NCBI GenBank assembly: GCA_026984675.1
Contig: JALSRQ010000060.1
Location: 1 to 64,000 of the forward strand
Direction of reading: 5' to 3'
Length of the DNA stretch: 64,000 nt
Origin: Thermaceae bacterium
GTDB taxonomy: Bacteria; Deinococcota; Deinococci; Deinococcales; Marinithermaceae
The notes beneath the pieces were generated by a model that saw only the letters and a program-made list of their open reading frames with translations, searched no databases and was not told the origin of the DNA. Shown in pieces: positions 56,124 to 64,000 of the stretch (within the stretch, counting starts at the first letter, position 1; the number at the start of each line of letters is the position of its first letter). The position numbers were made by a program, and so were the translations under genes.

Positions 56124-57245
56124 ATGGAGCGTCTTCTCCGCCTTCGCCGGGTGATCGCGGCGGCCCGGCGGCACCCGGTCTACGCCGGCCGGCTCGCCGG
56201 CGTCGACCCCGAGCGCTTTGCCCGGGAGGATCTGGCGGCGATCGAACCGGTCGCCCGCGAGGACTGGTTGGTCTTCCTCGAGGGCGAGCCGAAACCCCCG
56301 GTGGGCACGGCGCTGGCCCACTTCACCCCCAGCCCCCGCCTGGGTTGGATGCCGGAGTACCTCTCCACCGAGGACCTCGGCCTCCAGGCCAGCGGCCTGG
56401 CCCCCTACTTCCGCCGGCTGGGGCTCGAGGGGACCGCCCTGGTGACCTTCGGCTACCACGTCTTCGCGGGGGGCTGGCTCTTCCACGGCGGGTTGATCGA
56501 GGCCGGGCTGGCGGTGCTGCCCCACGGGCCCGGCGAGGCCGAGCGGGCGGCGGCGCTGGCCCGCCGGGCGGGGGCGAGGGTGCTGGTCGCCAACCCCTCG
56601 TTCGCCCTCCGGCTCGCCGAGGCCGGTCTCCGGGTGGCGGCGGTGATCGCCGCCGGGGAGCCCTTCACCTCGGTGCCCGGCTTCCGGGAGCGGGTGGAGG
56701 CGGCGCTTTCGGCCAAGGCCTATGACGTCTTCGGTACCTCCGAGCTCGGCCTCGTCGCCGGCGAGGGGCCGGAGCAGGACGGGCTCGCCGAGCTGCCCCT
56801 AATGGCGGTGCTGGAGGTCCTCGACCCCGAGACCCTCCGGCCGGTGCCCGACGGCGGCCGCGGCGAGCTGGTGGTCACCGCCCTGACCCGGACCCTGATG
56901 CCGATGGTCCGTTTCCGGACCGGCGACCTCGCCGAGGTCCATTACCGGGACGGTCGGGTGGTCCTGCCCCGGGGGGTGATCGGCCGGGTGGACCGGATGG
57001 TCAAGGTCAAGGGGGTGAAGCTCTACCCCTCCGAGCTCGCCGGCGTCCTCCGGGGCTTCGGGATCGAGCGCTACCGGGTGGTGGTGGAGAAGAAGCCCTC
57101 GGGGACCGACCTCTTGGCCCTCGAGGTGGTCGCCGAGCGGGTCCCCGAGGGCCTGGCCGAGGCGGTGCGGGCGGCCACCGGGCTCCGGCCCGACCGGGTC
57201 GAGGCGGTGGCCGGGGTCGAGGGGATCGTCGAGGACCGCCGCTAA
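56124..57245 (+). CDS. Phenylacetate-CoA ligase-like AMP-dependent ligase
   Basis: YDVFGTSELGLVAGEG...ELVVTALTRTLMPMVRFRTGDLAEV...GRVDRMVKVKGVKLYPSELAGVL. Confidence 0.88.
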   Translation: MERLLRLRRVIAAARRHPVYAGRLAGVDPERFAREDLAAIEPVAREDWLVFLEGEPKPPVGTALAHFTPSPRLGWMPEYLSTEDLGLQASGLAPYFRRLGLEGTALVTFGYHVFAGGWLFHGGLIEAGLAVLPHGPGEAERAAALARRAGARVLVANPSFALRLAEAGLRVAAVIAAGEPFTSVPGFRERVEAALSAKAYDVFGTSELGLVAGEGPEQDGLAELPLMAVLEVLDPETLRPVPDGGRGELVVTALTRTLMPMVRFRTGDLAEVHYRDGRVVLPRGVIGRVDRMVKVKGVKLYPSELAGVLRGFGIERYRVVVEKKPSGTDLLALEVVAERVPEGLAEAVRAATGLRPDRVEAVAGVEGIVEDRR

Positions 57246-57268
57246 AAAGCCCGGGGCGCGCCCCGGGC
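57244..57268 (-). terminator. Palindromic intrinsic terminator
   Basis: AAAAA + GCCCGGGGCG|CGCCCCGGGC; on the minus strand a 10-bp palindrome followed by TTTTT, downstream of the lipoprotein gene. Confidence 0.8.
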
Positions 57269-57286
57269 CCGGGAAAGGAGGGAGGC

Positions 57287-57901
57287 CTAGAGGAAGCGGA
57301 CTTCCACCACCGCCCGCTCGATCTGGTACCGACCGGTGAACTTCACCAGGGTTTGGCCGTTCTGCAGGCAGGCCGGGTCGCTGGAGGCCTGGCCGGTGAG
57401 CCCCTGGGTCTTGAGCTCGACGCCGAGGACCAGATGGCCGTCGAGCACCGCCTGGAGCTGGGCCTGGCTGAGGCGGGCGGAGCCCTCGAGGGTGAGGGTG
57501 CCCTGCTGCTTCACCGCGGCGCTCGCGTCGGCCCCCTCCAGCGGGCTCTGCCAGAGGTTTTGGGGGTCCCCGGCGAGGTAGACCTGGGCGATCGCGGTGC
57601 CCCCGAGGTCGTTCAGGCATTCGATCCCGTAGTCGAGGCGCGCCCGGTAGTCGAGGAACAGGCTGGCGGGGCGGGCGGGAAGGCTCGGGACCTGGAAGTC
57701 GAAGGCGTAGCCGTTGGCGTCCGGGAGCTTGAGGTCCTGGTCGTTCAGCGGGGCGCCGGGGGGCACGGTCACCGGTTGGCTGAGGCTCCCCTGGTCGTAG
57801 CCGTTTTGCTTGAGGGTGGGCAGCAGGTCGATGGTGATGGGCAGGGGACCGCAGGCGGCCAGGAAGAGCGCCGACAGGAGGAAGGGCCAGAGCTGTTTCA
57901 T
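57287..57901 (-). CDS. Putative lipoprotein of unknown function
   Basis: MKQLWPFLLSALFLAACGPLPITIDLL; lipobox LAAC. Confidence 0.8.
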   Translation of the reverse strand: MKQLWPFLLSALFLAACGPLPITIDLLPTLKQNGYDQGSLSQPVTVPPGAPLNDQDLKLPDANGYAFDFQVPSLPARPASLFLDYRARLDYGIECLNDLGGTAIAQVYLAGDPQNLWQSPLEGADASAAVKQQGTLTLEGSARLSQAQLQAVLDGHLVLGVELKTQGLTGQASSDPACLQNGQTLVKFTGRYQIERAVVEVRFL

Positions 57902-57971
57902 CTTCGCCACCTCACCCCCAGTATCGTCCCCGGGGTAAACGCGGGGTAAACCCCCGTTTGGGGGGCGGCGG

Positions 57972-58505
57972 CTAGCCGCCGTTCCTTTCCTTTTGCGGCA
58001 TGAAGGGGTCGGGGATGTCGGGGAGGGGGGTGAAGCGGTCCACCGCGTCGATCAGCTTCTGGGCGGTGGTCTCCCGGAAGGCGACCACCTCGACCCGGAT
58101 GCCCCGGTCCATGAGGACCTCGAGGATGTCGACGAAGTCGCCGTCGCCGCTTCCCAGCACCACCACGTCCAGGCTATCCATCAGCCGCACCATGTCGGCG
58201 ACGATCCCCATGTCCCAGTTGCCCTCGTAGATCGGCCGGCCCTCGTCGGTGGTGTGGTGGACCTGCAGGGTCATGCGGCGGACCCGGTAGCCGATCGTCG
58301 AGAGCTTGTAGATGAAGGGCCAGGCCGAGGTGTCGCCCTCCCGCTCGACCACGTAGGCGATGGCGTGGACCAGCTGGCGGTCGGCCACCGCGAACTTGAG
58401 CAGGCTCTCGAAGTTGATGTTGGCGCCGTAGTTCTCCTTGGCCGAGTGGTAGAGGTTCTGGGTGTCGACGAAGAGCCCCACTCGGGGCGTGGCGCGGCAG
58501 TTCAC
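57972..58505 (-). CDS. NYN/LabA-like (DUF88) PIN-fold protein
   Basis: RVGLFVDTQNLYHSAKENYGANINFESLLKFA...GNWDMGIVADMVRLMDSLDVVVLGSGDGDFVDILEVLMDRGIRVEVVAF. Confidence 0.9.
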   Translation of the reverse strand: MNCRATPRVGLFVDTQNLYHSAKENYGANINFESLLKFAVADRQLVHAIAYVVEREGDTSAWPFIYKLSTIGYRVRRMTLQVHHTTDEGRPIYEGNWDMGIVADMVRLMDSLDVVVLGSGDGDFVDILEVLMDRGIRVEVVAFRETTAQKLIDAVDRFTPLPDIPDPFMPQKERNGG

Positions 58506-59251
58506 CTTGGGATGACCCCCTTCGTAAGCGGATGGTGGTAGACCTCGTCGGGGCGGGCCCCGTAGTAGCGCTGGCGCACCGTCACCCGGTCGGGCCCGAG
58601 GTCGATCACCGCGTAGCTCGGGTGCCCCTTCCCCCGCACCCGGTTGGTGGCGGCGGTGCCGGCGTTGACGATCAGCATCCCCTCGAACCGCCAGACCCAG
58701 GGGACGTGCTTGTGGCCGGTAAGCACCAGATCCACCTCGTGCTCGACCAGGAGCCTGAGCAGGTCGCCGGCGTCCTGGAGGATGTTCCGCTCCCGCCCGG
58801 CGCCGGGCACCGGCAGCAGGTGGTGGTGGGTGACGAAGACCCGCACCGCGCCCTCGGGGGCGCGGTGGAAGGCCTCCTCCAGCCAGGGGTAGATGGTCCG
58901 CCCGATCCTGCCCTCGTCGAGGTCGGGTTCGGAGGAGTCGGCGGCAACGAGGTAGACCCCGGGGAGCCGGTGGGTCCGGTAGCGGGCGCCGAAGAGCTCC
59001 TCGAAGTGGACGTAGCCGACGTTGCGGGAGTCGTGGTTGCCGGGGGTGAGCAGGAGCGGGGCCTCGATCCGGTCGATCCAGCGCTTGGCCTCGGCGTACT
59101 GGTGGGGCAGTCCCTTGTCGGTGAGGTCGCCGGCGACGACCACCAGGTCGGGTCGCTCGGCGCGGATCTCCTCGATCAGGCGCTCCAGGAGCTCGGGGAG
59201 GAAGTGGGCCGAGCCCACGTGAATGTCGGAGAGGTGGTAGACCCGCGGCAT
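58502..59251 (-). CDS. Calcineurin-like metallophosphoesterase
   Basis: VYHLSDIHVGSAHF...LVVVAGDLTDKGLPHQYAEAKRWIDRI...LTPGNHDSRN...LTGHKHVPWV. Confidence 0.92.
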   Translation of the reverse strand: MPRVYHLSDIHVGSAHFLPELLERLIEEIRAERPDLVVVAGDLTDKGLPHQYAEAKRWIDRIEAPLLLTPGNHDSRNVGYVHFEELFGARYRTHRLPGVYLVAADSSEPDLDEGRIGRTIYPWLEEAFHRAPEGAVRVFVTHHHLLPVPGAGRERNILQDAGDLLRLLVEHEVDLVLTGHKHVPWVWRFEGMLIVNAGTAATNRVRGKGHPSYAVIDLGPDRVTVRQRYYGARPDEVYHHPLTKGVIPR

Positions 59252-59281
59252 GCGGGCCCATTCTACCTTCCTTCCCCGGGG

Positions 59282-60043
59282 CTAGGGCTCCCGCCAGCGG
59301 TAGGGGGCGAGGCGGGTGGCCCGCCCCCCGCGGAGCTCGAGCTCGACCCCCCAGAGCTCGGCCGGCCCCTTGGCGGAGCGGAACGGCTGGGGCCGGGCGG
59401 TGAGGAAGCGGGCCAGGAAGGTCGCCACCTCCCCGCCGATGATCGAGTCGTAGGTGCCGGTCATCCCCACGTCGGTGAGGTAGGCGGTGCCCCGGGGGCT
59501 GATCCGGCCGTCGGCGGTGGGGACGTGGGTGTGGGTGCCGAGGAGGGCGGCGACCCGGCCGTCGAGGTGGTGGAAGAGGGCGTACTTCTCGCTGGTCACC
59601 TCGGCGTGAACGTCGACCAGGACGTTGGCCTCGCCGATCTCGCCGAGGAGGCGGTCGGCGGTCTGGAAGGGGGAGTCGAGGTTGGGCTCCAGGAACACCC
59701 GGCCCATCAGCTGGAAGAGGGCGAGCCGCTCGCCGTCGGCCTCGAACACCAGGTAGTCGCGCCCCGGGGTTCCCGGGGGGTAGTTGGCCGCCCGCACGAT
59801 GGGCTCGCGGTCGATCAGCTCGTAGATGTCCTTGTGGTCCCAGGCGTGGTTGCCCAGGGTGATGGCGTCGACCCCGGCGTCCCGGAGCTGGCGGTAGTGC
59901 TTTTTGGAAAGCCCCTTGCCGCCGGTGGCGTTCTCGCCGTTGGCGATCACCAGGTGGTAGCGGTCGCGGACGTCGGGGAGGTGGAGCCGCACCGCCCGGA
60001 GGCCGGGCTCGGCCACCACGTCGCCGACGAAGAGAAGACGCAT
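59282..60043 (-). CDS. ymdB: YmdB-family metallophosphoesterase
   Basis: MRLLFVGDVVAEPGLRAVRLHLPDVRDRYHLVIANGENATGGKGLSKKHYRQLRDAGVDAITLGNHAWDHKDI. Confidence 0.93.
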   Translation of the reverse strand: MRLLFVGDVVAEPGLRAVRLHLPDVRDRYHLVIANGENATGGKGLSKKHYRQLRDAGVDAITLGNHAWDHKDIYELIDREPIVRAANYPPGTPGRDYLVFEADGERLALFQLMGRVFLEPNLDSPFQTADRLLGEIGEANVLVDVHAEVTSEKYALFHHLDGRVAALLGTHTHVPTADGRISPRGTAYLTDVGMTGTYDSIIGGEVATFLARFLTARPQPFRSAKGPAELWGVELELRGGRATRLAPYRWREP

Positions 60044-60082
60044 ACGTGCATTTTTACGCAAACCCGCCGCCGGGGCGAGGGC

Positions 60083-61552
60083 TCACGACCCAACCCCGGC
60101 CAACGGGAAGGGGGCGGGCTCGGGCTCGCGCCAGCCCACCGCCTCCAGCGCCCGCCGCCAGGCCGCGTAGTTCTCCCGCTCCGCCAGCTGGAGGGCGGCC
60201 AGGCCGACCTCGGGCCCGCCCCGGGCGATCACCGCCTCGACCCAGGCCCAGCGGGCGCTGGTGGAGCGGATCTCGATCCGGGGCCGGTCGCGGCGGAGGG
60301 CCTTCTCCACCCGCCGGAGCCGCTGCTCGATGGTCTTGACCCCGGCGAAGCGGTCGGCGAAGTGGGGGGTGTGCCGCTTGGGCACGAAGGGGCTGATGGT
60401 GAGCGCCAGCCTCCCGTACTCGGCGAGGGCCCGGGCGTCCTCGATCATCTCCTCTAGGTCCTCGTCGGTCTCGGTGGGCAGGCCGATCATCTGGTAGACC
60501 TTGAACCGCTTGAAGCCGGCCTCCCGGGCCACCCGGGCGGCGGCCAGGAGGTCCTCCCGGCGGATCTGCTTTTTAAGCAGGTCGCGGAGCCGCTGGCTGG
60601 GGCCGTCGGCGGCGAAGGTGAAGCTTTGCATCCCGCCCGCCCGCATCAGCTCGGCGAGCTCCAGGTCCACCCGGTCGGCCCGCACCGAGGAGTAGGAGAA
60701 CCGCTGGCCCCGCTCGACCAGCGCCCGGGAGAGGGGCTTCACCCAGGGGTAGTCGGTGAGGGCCGCCCCGATCAGCCCGACCTTGGGGGCCTCCTCCGGG
60801 ATCGCCGCCAGCACCCGGTCCAAGGGCACGTTGCGGGTGGGGCCGTACATCACCCGGGCCAGGCAGAAGGTGCAGGGCCGGGGGCAGCCCCGCTCGACCT
60901 CGATCAGGAAGGTGTCGGGGAACTCGGCCTCGGGGGTGACGAACTGGGCCGAGGCCGGCAGGGTCTCGGGGCGGGCGGTGGCGAAGAGGGGCTCCCGCTC
61001 CATGCGGTCCGGGAGGAAGACCCCGGGAAGTCCCTCGACGAGGTCGAGGAAGCGACCCTTGCGGCCGCTTTGGCGGTAGGCCTCGATCAGCTGGGGGACT
61101 ACTTCCTCGCCGTCGCCGATCACGATCAGGTCGGCGAAGGGGGCGAGCGGCCAGGGGTTGGAGGAGGTGAGGGGGCCGCCCACCAGGACGATCGGGTCGT
61201 GGGGTTCCCGGAGCTCCCTTAGGGGCTCGATCCCGGAGCGGATCAGGAGCCGCACCAGGTTGGTGAGGTCGAGCTCGTAGGCGATGGAAACCGCGAAGAT
61301 CGCGGCCTCGGCCGGCCGGCGACCGGACTCGTAGGTGATCAGCTCGCCGGGGAGCTCCTCGAGGAACACCCGTTCGGCCACCACGTCGGGCTCGGCGTTC
61401 AACCGCTTGTAGACGGTCTGGAACCCCAGCGAGGCCATCCCCACCCCGTAGCGGTTGGGGTAGGCGAGGGCGACCCGTATGGGGGCGTCCTTTACGATCG
61501 CCCCCCGTTCGCGGGCCCGCCGGGCCCGGATGCGCTCCCGTAGCCGGTCCAC
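60083..61552 (-). CDS. B12-binding-type radical SAM protein
   Basis: LAYPNRYGVGMASLGFQTVYKRLN...LIEVERGCPRPCTFCLARVMYGPTRNVPLDRVL. Confidence 0.88.
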   Translation of the reverse strand: MDRLRERIRARRARERGAIVKDAPIRVALAYPNRYGVGMASLGFQTVYKRLNAEPDVVAERVFLEELPGELITYESGRRPAEAAIFAVSIAYELDLTNLVRLLIRSGIEPLRELREPHDPIVLVGGPLTSSNPWPLAPFADLIVIGDGEEVVPQLIEAYRQSGRKGRFLDLVEGLPGVFLPDRMEREPLFATARPETLPASAQFVTPEAEFPDTFLIEVERGCPRPCTFCLARVMYGPTRNVPLDRVLAAIPEEAPKVGLIGAALTDYPWVKPLSRALVERGQRFSYSSVRADRVDLELAELMRAGGMQSFTFAADGPSQRLRDLLKKQIRREDLLAAARVAREAGFKRFKVYQMIGLPTETDEDLEEMIEDARALAEYGRLALTISPFVPKRHTPHFADRFAGVKTIEQRLRRVEKALRRDRPRIEIRSTSARWAWVEAVIARGGPEVGLAALQLAERENYAAWRRALEAVGWREPEPAPFPLAGVGS

Positions 61553-61582
61553 TAACCCTAAAGGCTAGCAGATTTTGGGGGT

Positions 61583-61825
61583 TTAGGCGAGGCGCTGGCT
61601 GCGGCTCGCCAGCCAGCGCACCACCAGGTAGACGAGCCCGGCCACCACCAGGGCGGGGATGAGGAAGTAGAGGAGGGCGACGATCAGCTTGGAGAGGGCC
61701 AGGAAGACCTTGCCCAGGAAGACGAAGAGCCAGCCACCGATCCAGAAGGCGACCAGCGCGATCACCGCCACCAAGAGCCCCAGCACCACCCACTCCAAGA
61801 TTTCCTCCAACCGGTAGTCCTGCAC
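61583..61825 (-). CDS. Small integral membrane protein (80 aa)
   Basis: Two or three TM segments; SD AAGGAGG upstream. Confidence 0.65.
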   Translation of the reverse strand: MQDYRLEEILEWVVLGLLVAVIALVAFWIGGWLFVFLGKVFLALSKLIVALLYFLIPALVVAGLVYLVVRWLASRSQRLA

Positions 61826-61893
61826 GGGCGCCTCCTTAGGGACCCAGCCTACGCGAGGGCGGGGCGGAGGCGCAACCGGACGATAATGGGGGG

Positions 61894-62583
61894 GTGCCGG
61901 ACCGCTACCGTACCTACGAGGGGGTGGTGGTCTCCCGGCGGGGGCTGCCCTCGGGGGACGTGCTGCTTTGGCTGGTGACCCCCGAGGGACCGGTGGAGGC
62001 GGTGGCCAGGAGCGCCCAGCGCCCCGGCGGGCGGTCGGGGCGGCTGGGGCTCTTCTACCGCCTGACCTTTCAGGTCTACCGCCGGCCGGGGGCCGAGCTC
62101 GCCACCCTGACCCAGGCGACCCTGGAGGAGGCCCTCGCCCCCCGCCAGCCCTTCCGCTTCGCCGCCGCCGGCTTTCTGGCCGAGCTCGCCTGGAAGACCC
62201 TCTCCCCCGAGGTGGCGGCCCGGGGCTACCCGGTCTTCGTCTCCGGCCTCCGGGGGGTGGCCGCCGCCGACGAGCCCCGGGTGCCCCTGATCTGGGCCGG
62301 GTTCCGCCTGCTGGCCCTGGCCGGCTACGCCCCCGCCGGTCGGGGGCGGTACCTGGCCCCCGAGGGGCGGTTTTCCGAGGAGGCGGGAGGAGGCGGGGTC
62401 TTCCTGGGCGCGCCCGGCGAGGAGGCGCTCCGGGCGGTTCTTACCCGGCCGGGCAAGGAGGCCGCCCGGGCCCTCGCCGCCGCCCCTCTCGACCGCCTGC
62501 AGGAGGCCCTTTTGCGCTACGCCGAGCACCAGCTCGAGGGGATGCGGTCGGCCCGGGCCCTGAGGGGCCTGGCCCCTTCATAA
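61894..62583 (+). CDS. recO: DNA repair protein RecO
   Basis: YRTYEGVVVSRRGLPSGDVLLWLVTPEGPVEAVARSAQRPGGRSGRLGLFYRLTFQVYRRPGAELATLTQA. Confidence 0.88.
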   Translation: MPDRYRTYEGVVVSRRGLPSGDVLLWLVTPEGPVEAVARSAQRPGGRSGRLGLFYRLTFQVYRRPGAELATLTQATLEEALAPRQPFRFAAAGFLAELAWKTLSPEVAARGYPVFVSGLRGVAAADEPRVPLIWAGFRLLALAGYAPAGRGRYLAPEGRFSEEAGGGGVFLGAPGEEALRAVLTRPGKEAARALAAAPLDRLQEALLRYAEHQLEGMRSARALRGLAPS

Positions 62584-62629
62584 CGTTTTTTCCTTAGCGG
62601 TGTAGAATAGCGTCATAAGGGAGGCTGGG

Positions 62630-64000
62630 ATGCGCAAAAAGCACGACTGGATGCGCGAGACCTACCAAGAGAGCCTGAAGCGCATGCCCGAGCGGCGGAT
62701 CGCCCACCGGACGCTCTCGAACATCGCCCCCGAGCCGCTCTACACCCCCGAGGACCTGGAGGGCTTCGACTACCAGAAGAGGCTCGGCTACCCCGGGGAG
62801 TACCCCTACACCCGCGGGGTGTACGGCTCGATGTACCGCTCGAAGCTCTGGACGATGCGGATGTTCGCCGGCTTTGGCACCGCCGAGCAGACCAACGAGC
62901 GGTTCAAGAAGCTGCTGGCCGCCGGGCAGACCGGCCTCTCGGTGGCCTTCGACCTGCCCACCCTGATGGGGTACGACTCCGACCACCCCCTATCCAAGGG
63001 CGAGGTCGGCAAGTGCGGGGTGGCGGTCAGCAGCCTCGCCGACATGGAGGTCCTCTTCGAGGGGATCAACCTCGAGGAGGTCACCACCTCGATGACCATC
63101 AACTCCCCGGCCAACGCGATCTGGGCGATGTACCTGGCGCTGGCCAAGAAGAAGGGCTACGACTGGAAGAAGCTCGGCGGCACCATCCAAAACGACATCC
63201 TGAAGGAGTTCATCGCCCAAAAGGAGTTCATCTACCCGCCCGAGCCCAGCGTCAAGCTGGTGATCGACACCTTCGAGTGGGGGCCCAAGAACGTTCCCAG
63301 GTGGAACTTCATCTCGGTCTCCGGCTACCACATCCGCGAGGCCGGAGCCACCGCCGTCCAGGAGCTCGCCTTCACCCTGGCCGACGGGTTCGCCTACGTC
63401 GAGGCCGCGATGGAGCGGGGCCTTGCGATCGATTACTTCGCCCCCCGGATCAGCTTCTTCTTCGACGTCCACAACGACTTCTTCGAGGAGATTGCCAAGT
63501 TCCGGGCGGCCCGGCGGATCTGGGCGACCGAGATGAAGGAGCGTTACGGCGCCCAAAACCCCCGTTCCTGGATGCTGCGCACCCACGCCCAGACCGCCGG
63601 AGTGAGCCTGACCGCCCAGCAGCCCCTCAACAACGTGGTCCGGGTCGCGGTCCAGGCCCTGGCGGCGGTGCTCGGCGGCACCAACAGCCTCCACACCGAC
63701 GCCTACGACGAGGCCCTGGCCCTGCCCACCGAGGAGTCGGCGAAGATCGCGTTGCGGACGCAGCAGATCCTGGCCTACGAGTCCGGCGTCACCCACACCA
63801 TCGACCCCCTGGCCGGGAGCTACTACGTCGAGTGGCTCACCGACAAGGTCGAGGAGGAGGCCCGGAACTACATCGCGGCGATCCGCAAGATGGGGGAGGG
63901 CACCCCCTACCCCACCCTCTACGGCGTCATCCGGGGCATCGAGAACGGCTACTTCCAGCGCGAGATCGCCGACGCCTCCTACCGCTTCCAGCAGGAGGTG
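62630..64000 (+). CDS. Methylmalonyl-CoA mutase large subunit N-terminal (partial, runs off window)
   Basis: [96 protein letters not shown]...; SD GGGAGG, -10 TAGAAT. Missing from ORF track because it has no stop in the window. Confidence 0.95.
   Translation, partial: MRKKHDWMRETYQESLKRMPERRIAHRTLSNIAPEPLYTPEDLEGFDYQKRLGYPGEYPYTRGVYGSMYRSKLWTMRMFAGFGTAEQTNERFKKLLAAGQTGLSVAFDLPTLMGYDSDHPLSKGEVGKCGVAVSSLADMEVLFEGINLEEVTTSMTINSPANAIWAMYLALAKKKGYDWKKLGGTIQNDILKEFIAQKEFIYPPEPSVKLVIDTFEWGPKNVPRWNFISVSGYHIREAGATAVQELAFTLADGFAYVEAAMERGLAIDYFAPRISFFFDVHNDFFEEIAKFRAARRIWATEMKERYGAQNPRSWMLRTHAQTAGVSLTAQQPLNNVVRVAVQALAAVLGGTNSLHTDAYDEALALPTEESAKIALRTQQILAYESGVTHTIDPLAGSYYVEWLTDKVEEEARNYIAAIRKMGEGTPYPTLYGVIRGIENGYFQREIADASYRFQQEV

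Noticed and set aside
62555-62592. recO-end hairpin AGGGGCC-T-GGCCCCT followed by TTTTTT as a terminator
   Set aside because: The loop would be about 1 nt and the U-run is 8 nt from the stem; too weak to call, although term-seq could show otherwise.

Overview
This is a gene-dense, very GC-rich bacterial chromosome window. Gene content and promoter style suggest Deinococcota/Thermaceae; that is inference, with no search run. I call about 65 protein genes and one tRNA-Pro(GGG). There is no convincing mobile element, CRISPR array or rRNA. Most genes are housekeeping or metabolic: serS, gatC, purH, guaA, rnhA, leucine catabolism genes, rpe, ilvD, leuB, leuC, leuD, cimA, trmFO, hslVU, murJ, aspS, aroH, futalosine menaquinone genes, hisD, lepA, cfa, recO and methylmalonyl-CoA mutase. 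The strongest candidates for something undescribed are regulatory. (1) Upstream of an archaeal-type (probably non-discriminating) aspartyl-tRNA synthetase is a complete-looking ribosome-mediated attenuator. Its 9-aa near-leaderless leader peptide MRWGRNNDA carries consecutive Asn-Asn-Asp codons. The stop codon abuts an antiterminator that is mutually exclusive with a U6 terminator. (2) A similar compact attenuator lies upstream of leuCD (leader [14 protein letters not shown] with one CTA Leu codon); its -35 box overlaps, on the opposite strand, the -35 box of the divergent tRNA-Pro promoter. (3) Many genes show a -10 hexamer exactly 6-7 nt before the start codon (leaderless). This includes ultra-compact 23-25 bp divergent promoters whose two -10 boxes overlap or abut. 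(4) A nurA-herA-sbcD(mre11)-sbcC(rad50) cluster forms a full archaeal-style end-resection module. (5) Five convergent gene pairs interlock through the same 4-bp CTAG double stop.
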